In this document: piece by piece, positions 1-5,789 of the stretch
How the letters are laid out: the number at the start of each line of letters is the position of its first letter
How positions within the stretch are numbered: position 1 is the first letter of the stretch
From: Clostridia bacterium
GTDB taxonomy: Bacteria > Bacillota > Clostridia > UBA1381 > UMGS1253
DNA: 6,880 nt
Direction: 5' to 3'
NCBI GenBank assembly: GCA_017411585.1
Contig: JAFQPV010000242.1
Span: 1-6,880, forward strand
Notes under the pieces: model-generated
Databases searched by the model: none
Seen by the model: the letters and a program-made list of their open reading frames with translations, nothing else
Told to the model about the DNA's origin: nothing
Position numbers and translations under genes: made by a program

Positions 1-276
1 CGGTGCACAGTGCAAAATCATATCGTCATCCAGCGGCAGAATCATCTCCCATGTCGATACGTGATATTCCTGCTGCGTAATAATCATCTTCTCCGGCTTT
101 TTTACCACAATCGGCGAATAACCCACTCTGCCGTTACAATCCGCTACCAGTCTGTCCGGAAAAAATTTGTGAATCTCACCGCAAAGCGGATAGCCGTCCG
201 GCTTGTCCATCGTGTAAAATTGTCCGAATGGTGCAAAATTTTCTTTTGTAATCGGTTTTGCCTTTACCTGTTTCAT
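1..276 (-). CDS. Ureidoglycolate lyase-like (AllA/cupin family) protein, N-terminal part, cut by window edge
   Basis: The minus-strand frame is open from an ATG at 276 to the window edge and gives 92 residues beginning MKQVKAKPITKENFAPFG. The opening (a KPIT.ENFAPFG-type motif) and the later EYH...W.MILPLDDDMILHCAP segment (about residues 70-92) resemble the ureidoglycolate lyase family (Pfam PF04115), a small cupin-fold enzyme that splits ureidoglycolate into glyoxylate and urea in allantoin catabolism. The family is usually about 160-170 aa, so roughly half is missing beyond the edge. The start is fixed by AAGGAG at 285-290, 8 nt upstream. In Clostridia this family also occurs outside purine pathways, next to sugar genes, so the substrate is uncertain. 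No allantoin gene is visible nearby. Confidence 0.7.
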   Translation of the reverse strand, partial: MKQVKAKPITKENFAPFGQFYTMDKPDGYPLCGEIHKFFPDRLVADCNGRVGYSPIVVKKPEKMIITQQEYHVSTWEMILPLDDDMILHCAP

Positions 277-284
277 TATAAACT

Positions 285-290
285 CTCCTT
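285..290 (-). promoter_or_regulatory. Ribosome binding site of the AllA-like gene
   Basis: AAGGAG on the minus strand with 8 nt to the ATG at 276. It fixes the start of the partial gene. Confidence 0.8.
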
Positions 291-367
291 GTATATGTAT
301 TTATTTTACATTTCAGATGTCAAATCGTGCCCACATTCCTAGCTTCTCTTTATTCGTTGAAAAAACG

Positions 368-397
368 TTTATAAAGTATGCAAGGTTTAGATGTCAC
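368..397 (-). promoter_or_regulatory. Candidate sigma-A promoter for the AllA-like gene
   Basis: On the minus strand GTGACA (392-397, 5 of 6 to the -35 consensus) is followed by an 18-nt spacer and TATAAA (368-373, 5 of 6 to the -10 consensus). Transcription would start near 361, leaving a leader of about 85 nt. The spacing is acceptable but AT-rich sequence makes chance matches common. Confidence 0.4.
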
Positions 398-421
398 ACA
401 TCAAGGTCTCCTTGCCTAAAA

Positions 422-464
422 TGATATGCACGCCAAAAGTTAGACACGTTTGGTGTGTATATCA
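422..464. repeat. 43-bp hairpin resembling fused IS3-family (IS150-group) terminal repeats
   Basis: The 17-nt arm ATGATATGCACGCCAAA (421-437) pairs with TTTGGTGTGTATATCAT (449-465) around an 11-nt loop. All 17 positions pair, two as G-T wobbles. The unit inside runs TG...CA (422-464), and its left side, TGATATGCACGCCAAAAG followed by TTAGACAC, resembles the ends of IS150-group IS3 elements as I remember them (TG..ATGCACCCCAAAAGTTAGAC). It may be a deletion relic or a tiny non-autonomous palindrome. No transposase remnant and no clear target duplication are seen. Confidence 0.5.
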
Positions 465-475
465 TAAGCGGTGGT

Positions 476-604
476 GAGGTGTTGTAGGGTTTGGCGGTTC
501 CGACAAACCGTTATTGTGTATTTACGGAACATCCTAAAGGCTATCCCCTACATTTCCACCTCATCCGTCAGCGTTCGCTGACACCTTCTCCTCAAGGAGA
601 AGGC
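476..604. repeat. Composite REP/MITE-like palindromic repeat of the Oscillospirales type
   Basis: Several nested hairpins are visible. GAGGTG (476-481) and TGTAGGG (483-489) are mirrored by CCCTACA (546-552) and CACCTC (557-562), giving an outer imperfect inverted repeat. Inside, GGTTTG (488-493) pairs with CAAACC (504-509). Then GTCAGCG (567-573) meets CGCTGAC (576-582), and CCTTCTCC (584-591) pairs perfectly with GGAGAAGG (596-603) around a TCAA loop. The TCATCCGTCA...CACCTTCTCC...GGAGAAGGC block matches a repeat family I remember as scattered between genes in Oscillospirales. It could act as a transcript-end stabiliser or be a mobile REP-like element. Confidence 0.65.
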
Positions 605-666
605 TTTAATGTGTAAAACTATAAGCTTTTTGGAACCACAGGCATAGCCCGTGATTTTCGTTTCAC

Positions 667-711
667 AAATTAAAACCCGTTGAAGCTTAATCAACCGAGT
701 TTCAACGGATT
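667..711 (-). terminator. Rho-independent terminator after the stalk-domain gene
   Basis: On the minus strand AATCCGTTGAA (711-701) pairs with TTCAACGGGTT (684-674): 11 pairs, one of them G-T, with a 16-nt loop. TTAATTT (673-667) follows. It begins 16 bp past the stop codon of the gene at 727-1716. Confidence 0.75.
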
Positions 712-726
712 TTCAGATTTTATAAC

Positions 727-1716
727 TCAATAAACATAGGGTGATTCTGTTCCGATAAATATGCAATTATTTACGCCGTCCCAGGTAACTCCAAAATTAA
801 TTACCTGTGCAAGATCACGGAGCTTAAAATAATTGTTTCCGTTTATGTTGTAGGCAGTGAGTGCTACAGGCTGACCGTTCACGTATATAGACGACGTGGT
901 AGGAAATGCTTCCTTCGGCATAGCAGCCTGAATGGGTGCAGAGCTTTCTGCAAATGTGCCTGATGCAACATCATAGCTTCCACATTCACCGCCGACGGGA
1001 GTATACTTTGTTTTGGTAATAAGGTTAATTGCATTTTTGTCTGCATCCCATGTAACCTCAAAGGAATTGCCTGAACCGCACCATGTAAATGCCATAGCAA
1101 TATCTCGAAGTTTGAAATAATTGTTATCATTGATATTATATGCTTCAAAGGCCCAGGAATCCTTGTCAACCACAACCTCAGAATCGGTAACCCTTGCAAG
1201 CACCGCACCTTCTGTTACATTGTACTCCACTGCACCTTCCCTGATTTCGATGATATATGTGTATTGCATTTCCACTTTAACTCTATAAAATCCCGGATCT
1301 GTCAATTCATAATACTCGCCTGCGGGAATATTTTTGATGTTTGCCATACCATATATATTTCTGCCACGGTAGCTTGTAGGGAAAATCTTTCTGTTTTCAT
1401 AAGATGTCATTTCAGGGCCGATATAAACCAATTCAAGTGTGTGAATAGGGTCCTCCTTTGCAGTGGTCAGAACTGTTTTACCGTTACCGCAAATAATTTT
1501 CACTCCCCCGGGCGCATCGTCACTGAGCTCAACAGTTGAAATGTTTGTCAGGCAAAAATAATCAACCCCGTCGACTTTAATCATTCCTGTATCGGAATTA
1601 TAAACCACATCATATGCACCGTTTTCATTCGTCATTGTAAAAGCTTGTTCTGCGGCAAAAGCAGTCGTTGATACAAGCATCATAAAACACATAAATAATA
1701 CTAAAAACTTTCTCAT
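727..1716 (-). CDS. Exported protein with two stalk (copper amine oxidase N-like) domains
   Basis: A 329-aa protein with a classical Sec signal peptide: MRK, a hydrophobic core to about residue 16, and a likely signal peptidase I site after AFA (residue 21). It carries no lipobox or LPXTG, so it is probably secreted. Residues 23-180 have no family I recognise. Two copies of the stalk domain follow: residues 190-233 (AYNIN.NNYFKLRDIA, then EVTWD..KNAI.L) and 287-323 (AYNING.NYFKLRDLA, then GVTWDG..N.IFI), joined by a YTPVGGE-type linker (238-244) usual in clostridial stalk proteins. These domains are non-catalytic and are thought to aid surface attachment or binding. The first copy has a short GSGN-containing insertion. 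The start is set by AAGGAGA at 1723-1729, 6 nt upstream. It is a single-gene transcript with its own promoter and terminator; its role is unknown. Confidence 0.85.
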   Translation of the reverse strand: MRKFLVLFMCFMMLVSTTAFAAEQAFTMTNENGAYDVVYNSDTGMIKVDGVDYFCLTNISTVELSDDAPGGVKIICGNGKTVLTTAKEDPIHTLELVYIGPEMTSYENRKIFPTSYRGRNIYGMANIKNIPAGEYYELTDPGFYRVKVEMQYTYIIEIREGAVEYNVTEGAVLARVTDSEVVVDKDSWAFEAYNINDNNYFKLRDIAMAFTWCGSGNSFEVTWDADKNAINLITKTKYTPVGGECGSYDVASGTFAESSAPIQAAMPKEAFPTTSSIYVNGQPVALTAYNINGNNYFKLRDLAQVINFGVTWDGVNNCIFIGTESPYVY

Positions 1717-1799
1717 GATAGGTCTCCTTCACTGTAAAACATATAATTTTGGCTTGATCTGCAAATATATCCAGTCCGTCAAAATCTTCCATACTGCTA

Positions 1800-1828
1800 A
1801 GTATATCAAAATTGCCTCAATCAGTCAA
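1800..1828 (-). promoter_or_regulatory. Sigma-A-type promoter of the stalk-domain gene
   Basis: On the minus strand TTGACT (1823-1828), a 17-nt spacer and TATACT (1800-1805): 5 of 6 matches in each box at ideal spacing. The predicted start near 1793 gives a leader of about 77 nt. This separates the gene from the upstream ADP-ribosylglycohydrolase gene. Confidence 0.7.
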
Positions 1829-1892
1829 GTCCTTACATAGAATTGTCTTTTGCATTATTCATTTTCCGAAACACAAATCACCTTAACCCAAA

Positions 1893-3449
1893 TTATACAA
1901 TTTTGTGTTTGCCCGGATAGAAGCTTGCTTTCACAATTGAATTGGTGCTTCTGCCGCGCACGGTAATGTCGAATACGAGGTTGACGGTCGGGGCTGTAAT
2001 CCATTCCGGTACAAATTCTATTTCAAACTCTGTCTTTTCGCCATAGTTACTGCGTAGCGGTGCAGACAAGTAATTGCCGCTCGCCAGCGCAATGCCATCG
2101 TCGGTGTAAATGTGCACATCCGCCCACTGCCCCGGCAATGAAAATCTGCCCGCATCCCACAAAATCAGCTTGATTTTCTTGCTTTCGCCGACAGCGACAA
2201 ACGGGTCCTCACAGTAATCTATAATCACACCCATCGAACCAAAATCATAGCGCACGCCATACGGTGCGAGCTTTAAAAGCTGCTGAATCGGAAGCTTTTT
2301 GCTCTTGCCATGCCCCGCAAGACCTTTATAGTACACATATTCCGGCGGACAAGCCAGGTTTTCCGCACATTCTACGCTGACACCCTCGCCCTCTACGGTG
2401 TAGAATCTTCTGTCAAGCATCTTCGGAATGCACCCTATGACACGCTCGGTCAACGCATAAATGTTTTTTGGAATCGGGAATTTGCCCGTTTTATCAATAC
2501 AAACCGTGTTAATCACGCCATCAATTGGCTTTACCCATTTCTCCGGCAGTGCGGCATTACCGTAAATAATGCCATAAATTGCGCCGACCGTACCTGCCGT
2601 ACAATCCGTATCCTCGCCGCAGTTGGTTGCCGTGCAAATACTTTTACCGAAGTCGCCCTCACCATACAAAAGTGCCAGCACAATGATACCGACGGAGTTC
2701 GGCGCATCCATACCGGGTTGCGGCAGCGGCGTGCCGTCGTCGGGAATTTTCTCAATTGGATCAAAAGTGACACCAAACGAGCTCGGATGCGCACAAAACA
2801 GCTCAAACCGCGCCTGCTTCCAGTCCTTGCCCGCCGCATGAGCCTCACGTACAATACGCACCGCATCACGCACGCGGCAGTCTGCCGGCAGGTAGGAAAG
2901 CGCAATGTCAATGAGCTTGTTTAAATCTGACTCTGCAAATGCCGCACTTTCAATTGCCGCGCAAAATGCTGTTGCATATACGCCCTCGTGTGCATGGTCG
3001 ACAATGCAGTCCTCGTATGCAAAGCGCACGGCAAGCTCCGGATTGCCCGGTGCAAGGCACGCCCAAAGCTCTGTTCGAATCCATGCGCCGTTCGAATCCT
3101 TGTACGGATTTTCCACGCCGCCCGATAGCGGCGGCAGCAGACCTGCGCGCAAATTACGCTTGCCGTTGCCATATTCCGACCAATTCGGGATAATAAACTG
3201 TGTCCAGTATTCCGCCAGAATGTGTGCATTCACTCTTGCACCGTACTGCTCTGCAGCGTGCAAAAACACAAGCTGTAAATCCAAATCGTCGTTCGGCGGC
3301 GGATTGCCTTCAAAATCCTGATTGTAAAATGTGACATCGTGCGTTCCGCGCACGCAGCACTCATACGGTGCGCCCAAAACGCCGCCGATGTTTTTTCCGT
3401 TCCAACAACCTAAAATTTTATCTTTTAACACAGGAAATGAAATCTGCAT
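1893..3449 (-). CDS. ADP-ribosylglycohydrolase family protein with C-terminal extension
   Basis: A 518-aa cytoplasmic protein. Residues 8-340 match the ADP-ribosylglycohydrolase fold (Pfam PF03747): KILGCWNGKNIGGVLGAPYE at 11-30, metal-ligand motif NDDLD at 53-57, DHAHEGVYAT at 151-160, and NCGEDTDCTAGTVGAIYG at 276-293 with the second acidic metal site (D280, D282). The family removes ADP-ribose or related groups from proteins or small N-glycosides using divalent metal ions. Both metal clusters are present, so activity is plausible. Residues about 355-518 are an extension with alternating strand-like segments, perhaps a beta-sandwich, of unknown role. ATG 3449 is chosen over ATG 3467 because GAGAGGGG lies 6 nt before it, whereas nothing suitable precedes 3467. 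The gene is divergent from an AraC regulator, which suggests regulated catabolism. Its GC is higher than the flanking spacers. No clear terminator follows it. Confidence 0.85.
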   Translation of the reverse strand: MQISFPVLKDKILGCWNGKNIGGVLGAPYECCVRGTHDVTFYNQDFEGNPPPNDDLDLQLVFLHAAEQYGARVNAHILAEYWTQFIIPNWSEYGNGKRNLRAGLLPPLSGGVENPYKDSNGAWIRTELWACLAPGNPELAVRFAYEDCIVDHAHEGVYATAFCAAIESAAFAESDLNKLIDIALSYLPADCRVRDAVRIVREAHAAGKDWKQARFELFCAHPSSFGVTFDPIEKIPDDGTPLPQPGMDAPNSVGIIVLALLYGEGDFGKSICTATNCGEDTDCTAGTVGAIYGIIYGNAALPEKWVKPIDGVINTVCIDKTGKFPIPKNIYALTERVIGCIPKMLDRRFYTVEGEGVSVECAENLACPPEYVYYKGLAGHGKSKKLPIQQLLKLAPYGVRYDFGSMGVIIDYCEDPFVAVGESKKIKLILWDAGRFSLPGQWADVHIYTDDGIALASGNYLSAPLRSNYGEKTEFEIEFVPEWITAPTVNLVFDITVRGRSTNSIVKASFYPGKHKIV

Positions 3450-3454
3450 AACAA

Positions 3455-3463
3455 TCCCCTCTC
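3455..3463 (-). promoter_or_regulatory. Ribosome binding site deciding the ADP-ribosylglycohydrolase start
   Basis: GAGAGGGGA on the minus strand, about 6 nt before the ATG at 3449. The in-frame ATG at 3467 overlaps the upstream side of this site and has only an AT-rich stretch before it, so it is unlikely to be used. Confidence 0.7.
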
Positions 3464-3474
3464 TCATTTTATGC

Positions 3475-3503
3475 TTGTATTATACCAAAATAAATTATAT
3501 AAT
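3475..3503 (+). promoter_or_regulatory. Promoter of araC-1, sharing its -10 with the divergent promoter
   Basis: On the plus strand TTGTAT (3475-3480), a 17-nt spacer and a perfect TATAAT (3498-3503). The -10 is half of the palindrome ATTATATAAT (3494-3503), whose other half is the -10 of the minus-strand gene. Transcription would begin near 3510 with a leader of about 57 nt. Confidence 0.6.
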
Positions 3504-3522
3504 CTTAGTAAAATCCAATCAA
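3494..3522 (-). promoter_or_regulatory. Promoter of the ADP-ribosylglycohydrolase gene
   Basis: On the minus strand TTGATT (3517-3522), a 17-nt spacer and a perfect TATAAT (3494-3499). The leader would be about 38 nt. A second perfect TATAAT with an extended TGG in front of it lies downstream at 3479-3484 and may be an alternative. The -35 overlaps the inner copy of a tandem direct repeat (3507-3544). Confidence 0.65.
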
Positions 3523-3544
3523 GTTTATAGTAAAACAGCATCAA
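3507..3544. promoter_or_regulatory. Tandem direct repeat, probable AraC-1 operator
   Basis: AGTAAAATCCAATCAA (3507-3522) and AGTAAAACAGCATCAA (3529-3544) match at 12 of 16 positions and are offset by exactly 22 bp. Each copy has two conserved boxes, AGTAAAA and ATCAA, with centres about 10 bp apart, as expected for a protein with two helix-turn-helix units on one face of DNA. The inner copy covers the -35 of the ADP-ribosylglycohydrolase promoter; the array also covers the araC-1 transcript start and leader. Predicted effect: activation of the hydrolase and repression of araC-1. Confidence 0.5.
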
Positions 3545-3551
3545 ATTATAT

Positions 3552-3559
3552 AAAGGAGG
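3552..3559 (+). promoter_or_regulatory. Ribosome binding site of araC-1
   Basis: AAAGGAGG, near-perfect, with 7 nt to the ATG at 3567. It confirms the start. Confidence 0.85.
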
Positions 3560-3566
3560 GATACAA

Positions 3567-4385
3567 ATGCATAAAAATCACTGGAGCAACGCAGATTTTT
3601 TCACAAAAGCCAATTTAGTGCACGCCTATACGCATAAAAACTGGCAATCGGATGTGCCCTTGCACTCGCACGAATTTTACGAGCTCAACATCGTATTAAA
3701 CGGCAGCGGCACGCATACGCTCGGCGACAGCTGTATCAGCGTGCGCCCGGGAGATGTGTTTGTTATTCCACCGAGTGTGAAGCACACCTATGCGCCCGAC
3801 GAGGCGCTCGACATTTATCATGTGCTGATTCAGACCGAGTTTCTGCTCCGTTATTTTGACGACTTAAATACCCTGCCCGGTTTCAAGACGCTCTTTGAAA
3901 TCGAGCCAACCCTGCGAGAGACAACCGGCAGCAGCTTTTTTCTGCATTTAAACGTTAGCGAACGTCGTGAAATCCAAGCGGAAATCGACAAAATTGCCGC
4001 GGCGCAGGCAAATGGACAGTTCGGGTATCAGAATTTGACAACGCTGTATCTGATTTGCATACTGAGCATGAAAATGCACGCACGAAATCAGATTACAGAA
4101 AAAGAAGCCTCCGCAACGCTGACGGTGATGCACACCATTGAATACATACAAAACCATCTCGAACAAAAGCTCACCGTAGCACATCTGGCGGCACTCGCCG
4201 CCATGTCAGAGGCAACCTACAACCGTCATTTTAAAAAGCTTTTGCGTGCAGCACCGGCAGAATATATACAGAATTGCCGCATCCAAAAAGCGAAAAGGCT
4301 TTTGGCGGAAAAGAAACACACAAAAACCGAAATCGCAATGCTGTGTGGTTTTTACGATATATCGCATATGAACAAATACTTATAA
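3567..4385 (+). CDS. AraC family transcriptional regulator (araC-1), C-terminally short
   Basis: A 272-aa protein. Residues 18-90 are a cupin sensor domain of the AraC_binding type: HSHEFYELNIVLNGSG at 33-48 and the turn RPGDVFVIPPSVKHTY at 60-75. Residues 185-272 are the AraC/XylS DNA-binding domain. HTH1 lies at about 202-224 (LTVAHLAALAAMSEATYNRHFKKL) and the linker helix at about 230-248. HTH2 begins at about 252 (KTEIAMLCGFYDISHMNKYL) but the protein stops inside its recognition helix. The usual ending of about 15-20 more residues (F+K..G.SP..YR) is absent. mnmM starts 12 bp downstream, so no room remains for that ending in any frame, which points to an old deletion and not a single frameshift. 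It may still bind through HTH1 and a partial HTH2, or be decaying. It is divergent from the ADP-ribosylglycohydrolase gene, its likely target. Confidence 0.85.
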   Translation: MHKNHWSNADFFTKANLVHAYTHKNWQSDVPLHSHEFYELNIVLNGSGTHTLGDSCISVRPGDVFVIPPSVKHTYAPDEALDIYHVLIQTEFLLRYFDDLNTLPGFKTLFEIEPTLRETTGSSFFLHLNVSERREIQAEIDKIAAAQANGQFGYQNLTTLYLICILSMKMHARNQITEKEASATLTVMHTIEYIQNHLEQKLTVAHLAALAAMSEATYNRHFKKLLRAAPAEYIQNCRIQKAKRLLAEKKHTKTEIAMLCGFYDISHMNKYL

Positions 4386-4397
4386 GAGGTTAAAACA

Positions 4398-4961
4398 ATG
4401 ACTTACTACGATAAAAATGCACTCAAGTTGTCCCACGCACATATGAAAGCGCACATTAAGCCCGGCAACACCGTAATTGATGCAACTGCCGGCAAGGGCA
4501 GAGACACACTCCTTTTGTCCGAGCTTGTCGGTGAAAACGGGCACGTCTACGCTTTTGATATTCAAAAGGATGCTATAGATGCGACAACGCAGCTATTAGA
4601 TACGCACAATCGAAAAAACGTGACACTCCTGTTGGGGAGCCACGAGAAAATGAAAAACCATGTACAAAAAGCGAATGCCATTGTGTTTAATTTCGGCTTT
4701 TTGCCCGGCGGCGACCACAGTATTTTTTCCCATAGCGAAACCAGCATCCGCGCCATTGATGCCGCGCTTGACATCCTCACCGAGGACGGCTTTGTTTCCC
4801 TCTGCATTTATTATGGCGGCGATACCGGCTTTGCAGAACGCGATGCCATTTTAACACACCTCGAAGCGCTTGACCAAAAAAAGTATACCGTAATGCTGCA
4901 AAGCTTTTACAACCGCAAAAACTGCCCACCGCTGTTTGCGATTATCGAAAAAAACAGATAA
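4398..4961 (+). CDS. mnmM: tRNA 5-(aminomethyl)-2-thiouridine methyltransferase, MnmM/YtqB family
   Basis: A 187-aa class I SAM-dependent methyltransferase, close to the length of Bacillus YtqB (about 194 aa). SAM-binding motif I is VIDATAGKGRDT at 26-37, the acidic end of the second strand is VYAFDIQKDAI at 50-60, and the family signature FNFGFLPGGDHSI lies at 97-109. A C-terminal NRKNCPPLFAIIEK at 172-185 matches the usual N...PP....IEK ending (Pfam PF06962). The family carries out the last methylation of mnm5s2U at the tRNA wobble position in Gram-positive bacteria. The start is supported by GAGG at 4386-4389, 8 nt upstream and directly against the araC-1 stop codon, so translation is probably coupled to araC-1. 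A shared terminator follows. Placing a tRNA-modification gene in an operon with a short AraC regulator is unusual and may be incidental. Confidence 0.88.
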   Translation: MTYYDKNALKLSHAHMKAHIKPGNTVIDATAGKGRDTLLLSELVGENGHVYAFDIQKDAIDATTQLLDTHNRKNVTLLLGSHEKMKNHVQKANAIVFNFGFLPGGDHSIFSHSETSIRAIDAALDILTEDGFVSLCIYYGGDTGFAERDAILTHLEALDQKKYTVMLQSFYNRKNCPPLFAIIEKNR

Positions 4962-4972
4962 GGCGCTATGCA

Positions 4973-5005
4973 AAAAAGTCTTCTCATAGGACGAGAAGAC
5001 TTTTT
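4973..5005. terminator. Bidirectional terminator between mnmM and araC-2
   Basis: AAAAAGTCTTCTC (4973-4985) pairs perfectly over 13 bp with GAGAAGACTTTTT (4993-5005) around a 7-nt loop. Each strand has a T-run at its 3' side (5001-5005 on plus, 4972-4977 on minus), so it can end both convergent transcripts. The stop codon of araC-2 (4984-4986) lies inside it. Confidence 0.85.
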
Positions 5006-5781
5006 ATATACTTTTGCGGTGACAGCCCAGTTTCAGCTTTAAACACCTTGGAAAAATAGAATGCATCACGATAGCCGCATTTACCTGCAATGTCTGCGAT
5101 GTTGCTCTCACCTGCGTCCATCAACCGCTTTGCAAGACCAATGCGAAGTGCGCTGACATACTGCGAAAACTTAACGCCTGTTTTTTTCACAAACAGAGAG
5201 GAAAGGTACTTTTCACTGTAAAAGAAGATACCTGCAACCTTTTTAAGCGACATATCCGGCATTTGATAATTGTGGTTGATATATTCTAACACAAAATCAA
5301 TCTTCTCCTTATGATCCTGCTGCTTGCGCACATCATTTAAATACGACAATGTATGCGTAAAGACACTTTCCGTCAACAAATACGCATTGCCCGGATGGAC
5401 GCGGATGATGGAATCCATCCAGAATTGTAGCACGTGGTCAAAATCCCGAAACAAAAAGCTTTCTTCACAAACGCCCAAATCCCGCAATAGCCCCGGCGCA
5501 CTTTCGCCGTTAAAACTGATATACAAAAAAGTAAAGTCGTTGTCCGGCTTTAGCGTATAGCTCTGATAGGGAAATGTAAAAAACAAATCTCCTTTTTTCA
5601 GCAGTTCTTCCTTATCGCCGGATTGAAACACCGCACTGCCTTTATCCACAAGATACATACAATAGGTCGGCTTTAAAAATGGTTGCGGTAATCTTTTAAC
5701 GCCGGTTTCATAAACGAAGTGTATAAACTGCAGACTCGGTTTCATCTCCGATTGCGGTATAAAATTACATATATCCGTCAT
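4984..5781 (-). CDS. AraC family transcriptional regulator (araC-2)
   Basis: A complete 265-aa regulator. The N-terminal cupin-like sensor spans about residues 15-92 (CMYLVDKGSAVFQSGDKEEL at 41-60, KKGDLFFTFPYQSYTL at 62-77). It has fewer histidines than araC-1. The C-terminal AraC/XylS domain spans about 163-260: HTH1 at 176-198 (DMSLKKVAGIFFYSEKYLSSLF), a linker helix near 213-222, HTH2 at 227-248 (NIADIAGKCGYRDAFYFSKVF), then the expected ending KAETGLSPQKYIK (248-260). ATG 5781 is preferred to the upstream TTG at 5811 because AAGGAG at 5790-5795 stands 8 nt before it. The last codons (KSLLVL and the stop) are part of the terminator hairpin. The gene is divergent from the EamA transporter, its likely target; the inducer is unknown. 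Confidence 0.9.
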   Translation of the reverse strand: MTDICNFIPQSEMKPSLQFIHFVYETGVKRLPQPFLKPTYCMYLVDKGSAVFQSGDKEELLKKGDLFFTFPYQSYTLKPDNDFTFLYISFNGESAPGLLRDLGVCEESFLFRDFDHVLQFWMDSIIRVHPGNAYLLTESVFTHTLSYLNDVRKQQDHKEKIDFVLEYINHNYQMPDMSLKKVAGIFFYSEKYLSSLFVKKTGVKFSQYVSALRIGLAKRLMDAGESNIADIAGKCGYRDAFYFSKVFKAETGLSPQKYIKSLLVL

Positions 5782-5789
5782 ATGCCCCA

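Noticed and set aside
295..323. TTGACA (minus strand, 318-323) with ATACAT 17 nt downstream as promoter of the AllA-like gene
   Set aside because: The -35 is perfect, but transcription would start near 288, inside the ribosome binding site, and the -10 matches poorly. The pair at 368-397 fits better.
10..342. Plus-strand open frame of 110 codons at the left end
   Set aside because: It lies antisense over the AllA-like gene, has no ribosome binding site, and its basic, histidine-rich composition is typical of a shadow frame.
476..604. Repeat region considered as a tRNA, riboswitch or small RNA gene
   Set aside because: The hairpins do not form a cloverleaf or any riboswitch core I know, and similar sequence is better explained as an interspersed repeat.
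1869..1910. Inverted repeat AAACACAAA/TTTGTGTTT spanning the stop of the ADP-ribosylglycohydrolase gene
   Set aside because: The loop is 24 nt, the stem is AT-rich, and no T-run follows on the minus strand, so it is not a convincing terminator.
2310..3321. Long open frames on the plus strand and in other minus frames across the ADP-ribosylglycohydrolase gene
   Set aside because: They are shadows of a GC-richer coding region with strong third-position bias. They lack family motifs and credible start sites, while the 518-aa frame has both.
3450..3467. ATG at 3467 as start of the ADP-ribosylglycohydrolase gene
   Set aside because: No ribosome binding site precedes it, and using it would translate through the good site that serves ATG 3449.
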